Positions 26,350-35,097 of a stretch of 64,000 nt of DNA are shown in pieces; within the stretch, counting starts at the first letter, position 1, and each line of letters opens with the position of its first letter. The notes beneath the pieces were generated by a model. That model worked only from the letters and a program-made list of their open reading frames with translations. It was not told where the DNA came from and searched no databases. Source of the DNA: Dactylosporangium sp. AC04546 (GTDB lineage Bacteria > Actinomycetota > Actinomycetes > Mycobacteriales > Micromonosporaceae); assembly GCF_022095675.1 (NCBI RefSeq), contig NZ_JAHYSG010000006.1:138144-202143 (forward strand). The letters run 5' to 3'. The position numbers and the translations under genes were made by a program.

Positions 26350-26556
26350 CTTCGATGACTCCCGTCGGTGGTCACTGTGTGTTGACCTGCTCAGCGTGCA
26401 GGCGTTCCCCGGCCGACCACCGTGCGCTGCTGTGCGACGTTCGGTCCGCGCGCGGCGCCCAGGCGTTGGGCTGGGACGAGGTTGATGCGGTCGGGCACAC
26501 TTGGCGCACACTGACCGCACACGTTCCACTCGTCCGTGCGAGGGAGTCGGGTTCGG

Positions 26557-29500
26557 ATGGCGGCAAGCCGGAAGGGCCGAGGCGAGCCGGTCAACCGGGA
26601 CCGGTGGCCGGGCCAGGGGGCGTGGCGGACCTGGCTCGAGTACTGCGACCGGATGCACCGGGACAACGGGATGCCCAGCCAGCGGGCGGTCGCGGCGGCG
26701 CTGCAGCTGCGTCAGCCGAGCCGGGTCGGGGCGATGCTGCGCGGCGAGGCGCTCCCGGCCGATGAGCCTCAGGCGCGCCGGCTGCTGGAGGCCCTCGGGG
26801 CGGTTGGGGCCGAGGTGGAGCGTGGAGTGCGCCTGTACCACCAGGCGCGCGCCGAGGAGCGGCCGGCGCCCGAATGGTGGTGGCGGTCCGGTTACCTGGA
26901 GCAGGTCGGCGACATCGCCCCGGCCCGGCTCGTGGACCGGCGGGCCGAGCTGGACGAGCTCGCCGCATGGTGCTCGGGCGGGAACGAGCCGTACGTGTGG
27001 TGGCAGGCCGGCCCGCGGGCGGGGAAGTCGGCGCTGATGGCCTGGTTCGTCCGGCACCCGCCGCCGCGGGTGTGGGTCGTGTCGTTCTTCGTCACGGCCC
27101 GCTACGCCGGGCAGGCGGACAGCGCGGCGTTCACCGACGGGCTGCTGGAGCAACTCGCCGCGATCACGGGCGAGCAGGTCCCGCCGGTGACGTCGGCGGT
27201 GGCGCGGGACGGGCTGCGGCGGCAGCTGCTGGCCGAGGCCGCCGCCCGGGCAGCGAACACTGGTCACCGGCTTGTCCTGCTGGTCGACGGGCTGGACGAG
27301 GACTGCGGTTCGCTGCCGGGTTCGGGCCTGCCGAGTATCGCGGCATGCCTGCCCAAACGCCCGCCCGACGGGCTGCGGATCATCGTGGCCGGGCGGCCTG
27401 ACCCGCCGATCCCTGCCGACGTCGACCTCGATCACCCGTTGCGGACCTGCCCGGTCCGGCCGTTGGCCCCGTCACCGCACGCCGAGCAGACCACCGAACT
27501 CGCCCAGCGGGAGCTGGACGAGGTCCTGGCCACCGACCCGGACCGGCACCGGGGGCTCGGCTTCGAGGTCCTGGGTCTGGTCACCGCGTGCGGTGGTGGT
27601 CTGCAGCACCGTGACCTGCAGCAGCTGACGGGCCGGCCGGCGTTCGAGATCGATCGGCTGCTGCGCGGACTGTTCGGCCGCACCGTCGCCGGCCGGGCCG
27701 ATCCGCACACCGCGGCGCGGGTTTTTCTGTTCACCCACGAAACCTTGCGGGTACAGGCGATCGACCGGCTCGGCCGCGACACCCTGACCGTCTTCCTGGA
27801 CCGCATCCACGCCTGGGCGGCGGGCTACCAGCGCGGCGGCTGGCCGGCCGACACTCCGGCCTACCTGCTGCGCGCGTACGGGCGCCTGCTCGCCGACCAC
27901 CACGACGCGCCTCGGCTGGCAGCACTCGCGACAGACGCGGCCCGCCACGACCGGATGCTGCACATCACCGGCGGCGACGCCGCCGCGCTGGCCGACATCG
28001 CCGCCACATTCACCCTCATCACCGCTCAGGCCCAGCCGGAGCTCCTGACGGCGCTCCGGCTGGCCTGGCACCGCGACCGGCTCACCGACCGCAACACCAA
28101 CATCCCCACCGGTCTCCCGGCGGCGTGGGCGGCCCTCGGGCAACCTGTCCGTGCCGAGGCTCTCGTCCGCTCGATCCCGGACCCGTACCGCCGGGCGCGG
28201 GCATGGGCAGCGCTCATAGCCGCGACTGCCGTTACCGGCGACCAGCCACGCATCGAAACGCTGACGGGACCGGCGGAGGCGACCGCCCTGACGATCACCG
28301 ACGCCGTAGCCCGGTCGGAGGCGTTGGCCGCGTTGGCGACCGCGTTCGCCGAGGCCGGCGACGTCGACCGGGCCGAGACGATCGCCCGGTCGATCACCGA
28401 CCCCGCCATACAGGCCAGGACGTTGACGATACTGCTGGATGCGGTCGCCGGCACCGGTGACCGAGGCCGGCTCACGAGCCTGGCAGATCAGGCCGCGACG
28501 AGCGCCCGGTCGATCACCAACCCATATCCGCAGGCACAGTTGCTGACCGAGCTGGTGCGGCTCGTCGCACGGACAGGCGACGTCGACCAGGCCGAAACGA
28601 TCGCCCGGTCAGTCAGCAACCACTTCTGGCGGGCACAGGTGTCATTGGCGCTGGTCGCAACGGTCGCCGAGGGCGGCGATCTCGAGCGGGCCGAGGCGAT
28701 CGCCCGATCGATCACCAACTCGGCCTCGGAGGCGCAGGTCCTCGCCGCGCTGGTGGCCACAGCCGCCCGAGCCGGCGATCTCGAGCGGGCCGAGGCCGTC
28801 GCCCGGTCGGTCGCCAACCCATACTCGCAGGTACCGGCACTGACCGCGCTGGTGCGGGCGTTCACCGCGACCGGCGACCGCGACCGGGCGGTGGCCGTGG
28901 CAAAGCAAGCTGAGGTGATCGCCGGCTCCATCACCGACCCCTACTCGACGGCTCAGGTCCTGACCGACCTGGCGACAGCGGTCGCCGGCGCCGGCGACCG
29001 CGGCCTTGTGGAGGCCCTGGCCGGGAAGGCTCTGCGGACCGCCCACACGATCGCCAACCAGGACTCGCGAGCACAGGCGTTGACCGCCTTGGTGACCGCC
29101 GTCGTTGACATCGGTGACCATCCTTGGGCCGAGGCGATCGCCCGGACGATCACCGATGCGGACCGGCAGGCCGAGGCGTACACGGTGCTGCTCAGCGCGT
29201 TCGCCCGCACCGGCGACTACGACCGTGCCGAGACGATCGCCCGGTCGGTCACCGAAGCACACCGTCAGATGCAGCTGCTGGCCGTGCTGGCGCGGATGGC
29301 GGCGCAAGCCGGCGACCACGCCGAGGCGGAGGCAGCTTCCCGGACGATCACCGATCCGGACCGCCTGGCGCAGCTCCTGACCGAGCTGGCGACGACGGTA
29401 GCCGCCGCAGGCGACCGAGACCGGGCGGCGGCCCTGGCCGAGGAGGCGGAGGCGACCGCCCGGACGATCACGAATCGGGCCGCTCAGGACGACGTGCTGG

Positions 29501-30570
29501 CCGCGCTGGCGACGGCTGTCGCCGAGGCAGGCGATCACGACCAGGCAACGGCCATCGCCCGGACGATCACCACCCCGGACAGGCGGACCAGGGCACTGGC
29601 CGACTTGGTCCCAGAGAACGCCGACGGCCGGGTCGAGGCGATCGCCGACCCGGGCCGGCGAGCCAGACAGCTCGTCGACCTGGTCCGCGAGGTCGCCGAC
29701 CACCTGAATCTCGATCAGGCGTCGACCGTGGCCGAACTGGCCAGGAAGGTCGTCGTCACCGGCGATCGCGCCTCGGTGGCGGCGCTCGCGGAGCAGGTCA
29801 CCGCGTTCAGTCGATCGATCAGCGACCGACGCCGTGCCGCACCGGTCCTGTGCGCGCTGGTCGCCGTGGTCGCCGAGGCCGGCGATCACGATCGAGCCGA
29901 GGGGCTCGTCTGGTCGATCTCGAGTCCGTACTGGAGGGCGACGGCGATCGCCCGGCTCGTGCATACAGTCGCCGAGACCGACCGGACGGTGGCGCTGACG
30001 AATCAGGCCACCTCGACCGCCGAATCGATCACCGACCCGCACGCGCGAATGCGCGTACTGATCACGCTGGTACGGGCAGTGGCCGAGACCGGTAACCGTG
30101 GCCTGGTCGCGACCCTGGCGAGGCGGGCCGTCACCACCGGCGGGCAGGTCGAGCCCGGAAGTAAGGTGGCGGATGAGCTCGCGGCGCTGGTGCACACGGT
30201 CGCCGAGACCGGAGACCACGACTTGGCGACGCAGCTCGCGAGGCGGGTCGCGACGATCGCCGAGTCCCTCACCGATCCTGCCCGGCGGGCCAAGGCGCTG
30301 ACGGCCCTGGCACAGACCGTCGCCGATGCCGGAGACCACGATCTCGTGCTGGCCTTGACAGCCCAGGCCGAAGCGGCCGCCGAGTCGATAGAATTCTCCA
30401 GCTCCCGGGCCCTCGCCTTGACCAGGCTGGCGGAGTTCCTCGGGCCGGAGCGTCGGCGGTCGGTCATAGCCCGGGCGCTGGCGGTGGGACCGTGGACCAT
30501 CGCGCTGGACGCGGTGGCCCGGGCCGACCCGGAAGCGCTCCGCGCCTTCGCCGACAAGTGGTCGCGCTAA
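26557..30570 (+). CDS. XRE-STAND NTPase with long helical repeat array
   Basis: This encodes 1337 residues. An N-terminal helix-turn-helix-like domain (about residues 20-85: GMPSQRAVAAALQLRQPSRV) is followed by a NACHT/AAA-type NTPase. Its Walker A is AGPRAGKSALM (about residue 150), Walker B is LVLLVDGLDED (about 239) and an arginine segment LRIIVAGRPDPP follows at about 272. From about residue 548 to 1285 there are some 20 helical repeats with the core AALATAVAEAGDHDRAEAIARSI. STAND proteins of this layout bind a trigger with the repeats, hydrolyse nucleotide and assemble; many are anti-phage or cell-fate switches, others are regulators. The ATG at 26557 has GGGAG upstream. Which trigger and output this one uses cannot be read. 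Confidence 0.85.
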   Translation: MAASRKGRGEPVNRDRWPGQGAWRTWLEYCDRMHRDNGMPSQRAVAAALQLRQPSRVGAMLRGEALPADEPQARRLLEALGAVGAEVERGVRLYHQARAEERPAPEWWWRSGYLEQVGDIAPARLVDRRAELDELAAWCSGGNEPYVWWQAGPRAGKSALMAWFVRHPPPRVWVVSFFVTARYAGQADSAAFTDGLLEQLAAITGEQVPPVTSAVARDGLRRQLLAEAAARAANTGHRLVLLVDGLDEDCGSLPGSGLPSIAACLPKRPPDGLRIIVAGRPDPPIPADVDLDHPLRTCPVRPLAPSPHAEQTTELAQRELDEVLATDPDRHRGLGFEVLGLVTACGGGLQHRDLQQLTGRPAFEIDRLLRGLFGRTVAGRADPHTAARVFLFTHETLRVQAIDRLGRDTLTVFLDRIHAWAAGYQRGGWPADTPAYLLRAYGRLLADHHDAPRLAALATDAARHDRMLHITGGDAAALADIAATFTLITAQAQPELLTALRLAWHRDRLTDRNTNIPTGLPAAWAALGQPVRAEALVRSIPDPYRRARAWAALIAATAVTGDQPRIETLTGPAEATALTITDAVARSEALAALATAFAEAGDVDRAETIARSITDPAIQARTLTILLDAVAGTGDRGRLTSLADQAATSARSITNPYPQAQLLTELVRLVARTGDVDQAETIARSVSNHFWRAQVSLALVATVAEGGDLERAEAIARSITNSASEAQVLAALVATAARAGDLERAEAVARSVANPYSQVPALTALVRAFTATGDRDRAVAVAKQAEVIAGSITDPYSTAQVLTDLATAVAGAGDRGLVEALAGKALRTAHTIANQDSRAQALTALVTAVVDIGDHPWAEAIARTITDADRQAEAYTVLLSAFARTGDYDRAETIARSVTEAHRQMQLLAVLARMAAQAGDHAEAEAASRTITDPDRLAQLLTELATTVAAAGDRDRAAALAEEAEATARTITNRAAQDDVLAALATAVAEAGDHDQATAIARTITTPDRRTRALADLVPENADGRVEAIADPGRRARQLVDLVREVADHLNLDQASTVAELARKVVVTGDRASVAALAEQVTAFSRSISDRRRAAPVLCALVAVVAEAGDHDRAEGLVWSISSPYWRATAIARLVHTVAETDRTVALTNQATSTAESITDPHARMRVLITLVRAVAETGNRGLVATLARRAVTTGGQVEPGSKVADELAALVHTVAETGDHDLATQLARRVATIAESLTDPARRAKALTALAQTVADAGDHDLVLALTAQAEAAAESIEFSSSRALALTRLAEFLGPERRRSVIARALAVGPWTIALDAVARADPEALRAFADKWSR
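28198..30411 (+). repeat. Protein-coding repeat array, units of 99 or 120 bp
   Basis: Within the STAND gene about 20 tandem units can be laid end to end. Most are either 33 codons (for example the one starting EALAALATAFAEAGD) or 40 codons (for example RTLTILLDAVAGTGD), the longer form having seven extra residues in its second helix. Each unit has the core GD(H/R)xx and ends near a Pro/Arg-Ala turn. One or two units around 29.6 kb are degenerate (25 and about 18 codons). Confidence 0.8.
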
Positions 30571-30660
30571 GGGTTGGACCTTGGGGTCCCACCTTCGGCC
30601 AGCCACCAGCCTCGGTCACGGGTCCCGTTCCATCGGCTGTGGCGCGGGATCACTACCGTC

Positions 30661-31908
30661 GTGCGCGTGGACTCTCCCGACGAGGTCGCGGATGCGCGGC
30701 GGGATGCCCTGCTCGAAGGTGGGATCTCCGCGGACCCGCCGAAACGGTCGCGGCACCGGATCGTCCGGCGGGCCCTGGTGACCGGCGTCGCCGGTGCGGG
30801 TCTCGGGCTGCTCGGATACCGCCTGCTCCGTCTCCGCCGGGACGACCAGCCCCGGTCCGACCCGCGAGTACTGTGGCGGCGGGACCTGGCCCGGTCGCCG
30901 GCGGGTGCGGAGTTCGTCGTCGCGAACGGCAGCATCTACCTCAGCACGTCGACCGGGCTCCAGGCGCTCGACGCCGCCACGGGGCAGGTTCGGTGGCAGG
31001 TCGCCAGCCGCGCCGGTGACTCGTGGTCGCCGGCCGTCGCCGACGGCGCCGTCTACTTCGGCGATGGGAACGTCTCGCTCGCGGTGGACGCCGCGGACGG
31101 CCGTGTCCGCTGGCGCACGGACGCCAGCCAGCATCCGTTCCTGCTGAAGTGGTCCAGCCCTGCGGTGGCCGACGGCTTCGTGTACTGGAGCACCTACGCG
31201 GGCGGGCTGTCCGGGGCGTCGCCGTTCAGCCAGCGGTACATGTCCGAGATCAAGGGCTGCGTCGTGACCGCCTGGGCCGTGGGCAGTGGCGAACTGCGCT
31301 GGCTGGCCAGGATCGACAGCGCCCTGCTGTCGCCGGTCGCGGTAGCCGCCGGGATGGTCTACGCCGCCGGCAACGACGGCACCCTGCACGCCATCGACGC
31401 GCAAACGGGACGGGCGCTCTGGCAGCGCTCCACCGGCGCCGGCGTCGACGCCCGTCCGGCGGTCGCGGCGGGGTCGGTCTACGTCAACGACAAGGACGGC
31501 ACGCTGAACGCCCTGGACGCGGCGACCGGCGCACCGCGCTGGAGCGCCCCGATACGCCCCGCGGCGACCAGGGCGCCGACCAGCCCCGCGCCCACCGAGC
31601 CGTCGCCGGTGGTGATCGCCGGCGGCCTCGTCTACCTCGGGGGCGTCGACGGCTACCTGCACGTCCTTGACGCGGCGACCGGCGAACCACGGTGGAAGGC
31701 CCCGGAGGCGGCCGCTGGCGGTAGCCCGGCGGTGGCGAACGGGTGCGTCTACTTCGCCGGCAGCGACCGCAAGGTGTACGCCGTCGACGCCCTCACCGGT
31801 GCACGTCGGTGGACGGTGGAGACCGAGGCGTCCGGCGGTTCGCTGGTGGCGACCAACGACGCGGTGTACCACCTGAGCGAGTACCGGCTCTCTGCGTTGC
31901 GCGTGTGA
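30661..31908 (+). CDS. PQQ-like beta-propeller repeat protein, membrane anchored
   Basis: The 415-residue protein has a short N-terminal cytoplasmic part, a basic stretch (RHRIVRRALV), one hydrophobic helix (about residues 30-50) and then a propeller of PQQ/BamB-type repeats: LQALDAATGQVRWQVAS, LAVDAADGRVRWRTD, LHAIDAQTGRALWQRS, LNALDAATGAPRWSAP, LHVLDAATGEPRWKAP, VYAVDALTGARRWTVE. It should face the outside of the membrane as a binding scaffold; no dehydrogenase residues are evident, so PQQ binding is not implied. GTG at 30661 or 30667 is the likely start; a TTG at 30574 is less likely. Confidence 0.75.
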   Translation: MRVDSPDEVADARRDALLEGGISADPPKRSRHRIVRRALVTGVAGAGLGLLGYRLLRLRRDDQPRSDPRVLWRRDLARSPAGAEFVVANGSIYLSTSTGLQALDAATGQVRWQVASRAGDSWSPAVADGAVYFGDGNVSLAVDAADGRVRWRTDASQHPFLLKWSSPAVADGFVYWSTYAGGLSGASPFSQRYMSEIKGCVVTAWAVGSGELRWLARIDSALLSPVAVAAGMVYAAGNDGTLHAIDAQTGRALWQRSTGAGVDARPAVAAGSVYVNDKDGTLNALDAATGAPRWSAPIRPAATRAPTSPAPTEPSPVVIAGGLVYLGGVDGYLHVLDAATGEPRWKAPEAAAGGSPAVANGCVYFAGSDRKVYAVDALTGARRWTVETEASGGSLVATNDAVYHLSEYRLSALRV

Positions 31909-31938
31909 CGTGACCGGCCGAGCGGGGTCGGCCGCTGG

Positions 31939-32751
31939 ATGATGGCTGCTGTGAGCCACGTGCACTCCGTACCGGTGCGGGTGCATCCCGCGCCCTGCGA
32001 AACGATCGCCGGCCACCCGCATCCGCGACTCCGGCCGTATGTCGTGGGTTACGGAGGCTTCCGTTCAGGTTCGGGAGCAGCCGTACGGCACCGGGTCCTG
32101 CCGATGAACCTGGTCACGATGATCGTCGACTTTGCCGGGCCGAGCAGGTTGGTCACCGGGCCCGGGAGCAGCGCCGTCGTCCACGAGCAGACTGCTTGGG
32201 GCGACGGTGTCGCCATCGGCTTGACGCCGGCCGGAGCAACCGCGGTTCTCGGCGTACCGATGCGAGAGATCGTCGGCGGTACCTTCCGGCTGGCGGACTT
32301 CCTCGGCGGTCGGGAGGTGGAGTTGGCCGAGCGGCTTGGGGAGGCACCGGACCGGCCGACGTGGTTCGCGGTGCTGGACGAGTACCTGACGGCTCGGCTT
32401 GCGGCCGCGCCGCAGCCGGACGGGCTGACGATGCATGCCTGGTGGCGGCTCCAGCGATCCGCGGATCGGCTTCGGATCAGCGCCTTGGCCGACGAGCTCG
32501 ACGTCGGCCGACGCAACCTTGAGCTCCGGTTCCAGCGAGAGGTCGGTCTGTCGCCCGGAGCTGTCGCCAGGATCGCTCGCTTTCAGCGCGCCGTGCACAT
32601 GCTCACCCGGTCCGCCGGTCTGCTGCGGACGGCGGTCGACTGCGGGTACGCCGACCAGCCGCACTTCAACCGTGAGATCCGCGCCATGTCCGGTCTGACG
32701 CCGACTCAGCTGTGCGCATTCCTTCAATACCGGGAACTCGCCCCCGGGTAG
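31939..32751 (+). CDS. AraC-family transcriptional regulator
   Basis: A 270-residue protein. The C-terminal AraC domain (about residues 165-265) has both helix-turn-helix units: ISALADELDVGRRNLELRFQ and LLRTAVDCGYADQPHFNREI, ending with MSGLTPTQ. The N-terminal half contains the HPHPRLRPYVVGYGGFRS opening common in actinobacterial regulators with an atypical ligand domain. Several start codons (31939, 31942, 31951) are possible. The SDR gene follows 11 bases after the stop and is probably co-transcribed. Confidence 0.88.
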   Translation: MMAAVSHVHSVPVRVHPAPCETIAGHPHPRLRPYVVGYGGFRSGSGAAVRHRVLPMNLVTMIVDFAGPSRLVTGPGSSAVVHEQTAWGDGVAIGLTPAGATAVLGVPMREIVGGTFRLADFLGGREVELAERLGEAPDRPTWFAVLDEYLTARLAAAPQPDGLTMHAWWRLQRSADRLRISALADELDVGRRNLELRFQREVGLSPGAVARIARFQRAVHMLTRSAGLLRTAVDCGYADQPHFNREIRAMSGLTPTQLCAFLQYRELAPG

Positions 32752-32762
32752 CGTTCCCCGGC

Positions 32763-33482
32763 ATGAGGCTCACCGGGAAGACAGCACTTGTGACCGGCGG
32801 TTCGCGGGGGATCGGCCGGGCGATCGTGCAGCGACTCGCCCGCGACGGCGCTGCGGTCGTGTTCACGTACAAGGAGAACAAGGCGGCGGCCGACGACCTC
32901 GTCAGCCAACTCGCCGGCACGATCGCCGTCCGCGCCGACCAGGAAGATCTCACCAGCATCTCGGCAATGTTCCAGCCGGTTCGCGACGGCTTGGACATCC
33001 TCGTCAACAACGCCGCAGTCAATCCCCGAATGCTGATCGCGGACATTACCGAGGACGAGTTCGACCGAGTGTTGACGGTGAACACGAAATTCCCCGTGCT
33101 GGCCATGCGCGAGGCGGCGCCGGTGCTGCGCGACAACGGCCGCATCATCAGCATCTCCACACTCAACACGGTCTTGCCGGCGCCCGGCCACTCCCTGTAC
33201 TGCGCCAGCAAAGCCGCGCTTGAGCAGTTCACCGCGGTCGCCGCCCGAGAGCTCGGCGGCCGTGGCATCACTGTCAACACGATCTCGCCCGGCGCGACCG
33301 AGACCGACCTGCTGCACGCCGTCAACTCCCCGGAGGCCCTGGCCCAAACCGCCACCCTCACCGCGTTGCAACGGCTCGGCCAGCCCGACGACATCGCGGC
33401 CGTTGTCGCATTCCTCGCCGGCCCCGACGCGCAGTGGATCACTGGTCAGAACATCCGCGCAACAGGGGGCCTGCTCCTCTGA
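32763..33482 (+). CDS. SDR family oxidoreductase
   Basis: A 239-residue classical short-chain dehydrogenase. The NAD(P) site is TGGSRGIG (residues 11-18), NNAA lies at about residue 82, and the catalytic Ser and Tyr-x-x-x-Lys are in SISTLNTVLPAPGHSLYCAS K (Tyr about 145). The ending GQNIRATGGLLL is typical of FabG-like enzymes. The substrate is unknown. The start ATG at 32763 gives the standard N-terminus RLTGKTALVTGG; the upstream open frame is ignored. It is probably in one operon with the AraC gene and converges with the ABC exporter. Confidence 0.88.
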   Translation: MRLTGKTALVTGGSRGIGRAIVQRLARDGAAVVFTYKENKAAADDLVSQLAGTIAVRADQEDLTSISAMFQPVRDGLDILVNNAAVNPRMLIADITEDEFDRVLTVNTKFPVLAMREAAPVLRDNGRIISISTLNTVLPAPGHSLYCASKAALEQFTAVAARELGGRGITVNTISPGATETDLLHAVNSPEALAQTATLTALQRLGQPDDIAAVVAFLAGPDAQWITGQNIRATGGLLL

Positions 33483-33505
33483 GGGGCGCCGGGGTATGAC
33501 CCAGG

Positions 33506-34300
33506 CTAGGCGCTGGCGCCGGTGTACGAGCGCAGGGTGCGGCGCCAGGCCAGCGTGGCTACGACGACCGCGCAGGCCGCCACCGCTGGGGCGAGCAGGA
33601 GCAGGTACGGGTCGAGCCGGCCCAGCAACGCCGCGGCCGGGTACGTGGTGAGGAAAGCGATGGGCACGACCGTGAGGACGGCCTGCACCGGGTTGCGGTA
33701 CAGCTCGACCGGGAAACGAGACAGCTCGAGGAACGCGAAGGTGACCCGGCCGAGATCCTCGGCGCCCACCATCACCACCGAGAGCGCCATCATCATCACA
33801 GTCAGGGCATACATCAGCAGCACGGCGCAAGCCAGCAGCAGCAGGAACGAGGCCAATGCGGCCACCGACACGCCGCGGCCGGACAGCACCACCCCGGTGG
33901 CGGCCAGACCCAGGCCCAGTACCGGGTCGAGCAGGTTGTTGACCCTCAGATGGCGCAGGCTCACCAGCAGCTGCGCGTCAAACGGCTTGGTCAGCAGAAA
34001 GTCGAGCGTTCCGAGGCGCACGTAGTCGGTCATCTGTTCCAGGTTGGGCTGCAACAACACCTGGCGTAGGCCGTTGAGCGCGAAGAACAGGCCGATGACG
34101 ACGAGAACCTCGGCGTGGGTCCAACCTGCCACGGCGCCGGTGAACCGGAAATATACCGACGCGCCGGCGGCCGCCCACAGCATCCAGAACGTGCTGAGCG
34201 CGACGTTGGAGACGAAATTCAGCCGGTACTCCGCCTCGCTGGCCACCGCCGCCCGCCAGCAGATCCCCAGGATGCGCGCGTGGCGTGTCCACCCGCTCAT
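33506..34300 (-). CDS. ABC-2 type permease (DUF990-like), second subunit
   Basis: A 264-residue protein with about six hydrophobic segments and the pattern EYRLNFVSNVALSTFWMLW, VLVVIGLFFALNGLRQVLLQ and TLDFLLTKPFDAQLLVSLR, which is characteristic of the DUF990-type exporter permeases. It starts inside the end of the preceding permease gene (ATGA overlap at 34297-34300) and with it forms a heterodimeric membrane channel driven by the ATPase encoded at 35090-36058. Confidence 0.85.
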   Translation of the reverse strand: MSGWTRHARILGICWRAAVASEAEYRLNFVSNVALSTFWMLWAAAGASVYFRFTGAVAGWTHAEVLVVIGLFFALNGLRQVLLQPNLEQMTDYVRLGTLDFLLTKPFDAQLLVSLRHLRVNNLLDPVLGLGLAATGVVLSGRGVSVAALASFLLLLACAVLLMYALTVMMMALSVVMVGAEDLGRVTFAFLELSRFPVELYRNPVQAVLTVVPIAFLTTYPAAALLGRLDPYLLLLAPAVAACAVVVATLAWRRTLRSYTGASA

Positions 34301-35097
34301 CCGGCCACCGCCTGGTAGCGGCGCACGCCGCGCCGCCAGGCAAACCGGTACAGCAGGGCGAACGCCGCGAGCCAGCCGAGCCCGACGATGAAGCCGTACG
34401 CGGTCTGGCGGGCATCGAGGCGGCCCATCAGCAACTCGATCGGGAAGCCCATCGCGGTGCGGAACGGCAGCACCACCGCCGCTGTGCGCAGCCAGTCCGG
34501 CATCAGCGCCAACGGGGCGACCCAGCCCGAGGTGAACGAGCCGAGGCCCCACCACAGCAGCCACACGGCGGACGTCTGGGTGCTCCAGAATCCGATCAAT
34601 GCGAACGTCGACGCCATGAGGAGGCCGACCGCGTACGCCAGGACCAGCGCGACGGCGACCGCGGCCAGCCGGACGGGACCGATCGGGTAGTCCAGGCCCG
34701 GCACCAGCAGCGCGGCGATCGCCAGGGCTGGCGCCAGCACCGTCAGGAACACCACGCGGTGGCCGAGGTCGCTGGTGGCGTACTGGTGGAAAGGGTGCAC
34801 GGGGCGCAACAGCCGCACGGACAGATCACCGCTGCGCATGTCCGCGTCCCACTGCCACACGACGCGATCGCCGGAGAGGTTCCACAGCAGTGTCGCCGCC
34901 GCGTAGTACGACAGGAAGTCGCCAGTGGTCCAGCCCGCCGGCGGGCCGCCCTCGGCGACCACGGTGAGCCACACCGCCATCGTCAGCAGCGGAAAGAAGC
35001 CGGTGAGCACCGACAGGACGACCCGGCCCCGGTAGGTGGCGGCCACCAGCGTCGCGCTGCGCACCAGCGCGGGGTATGCGGCGAGCACGTCACGCAT
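34297..35097 (-). CDS. ABC-2 type permease (DUF990-like), first subunit
   Basis: A 266-residue protein with six predicted membrane helices. Typical segments are VVAEGGPPAGWTTGDFLSYY, MRSGDLSVRLLRPVHPFHQY and GFPIELLMGRL. The ATG at 35097 lies inside the end of the ATPase gene, an eight-base overlap that points to translational coupling. Substrate unknown; relatives are annotated as lipid, peptide or drug exporters. Confidence 0.85.
   Translation of the reverse strand: MRDVLAAYPALVRSATLVAATYRGRVVLSVLTGFFPLLTMAVWLTVVAEGGPPAGWTTGDFLSYYAAATLLWNLSGDRVVWQWDADMRSGDLSVRLLRPVHPFHQYATSDLGHRVVFLTVLAPALAIAALLVPGLDYPIGPVRLAAVAVALVLAYAVGLLMASTFALIGFWSTQTSAVWLLWWGLGSFTSGWVAPLALMPDWLRTAAVVLPFRTAMGFPIELLMGRLDARQTAYGFIVGLGWLAAFALLYRFAWRRGVRRYQAVAG

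Noticed and set aside
28198..30411. Regularly spaced DNA repeats that could suggest a CRISPR array
   Set aside because: The units are 99 or 120 bp, diverged, without spacers, and lie inside one long reading frame.
28642..30606. A 654-codon minus-strand frame with repeating RPGGD-like units
   Set aside because: The repetition merely mirrors the plus-strand repeat array of the STAND protein.
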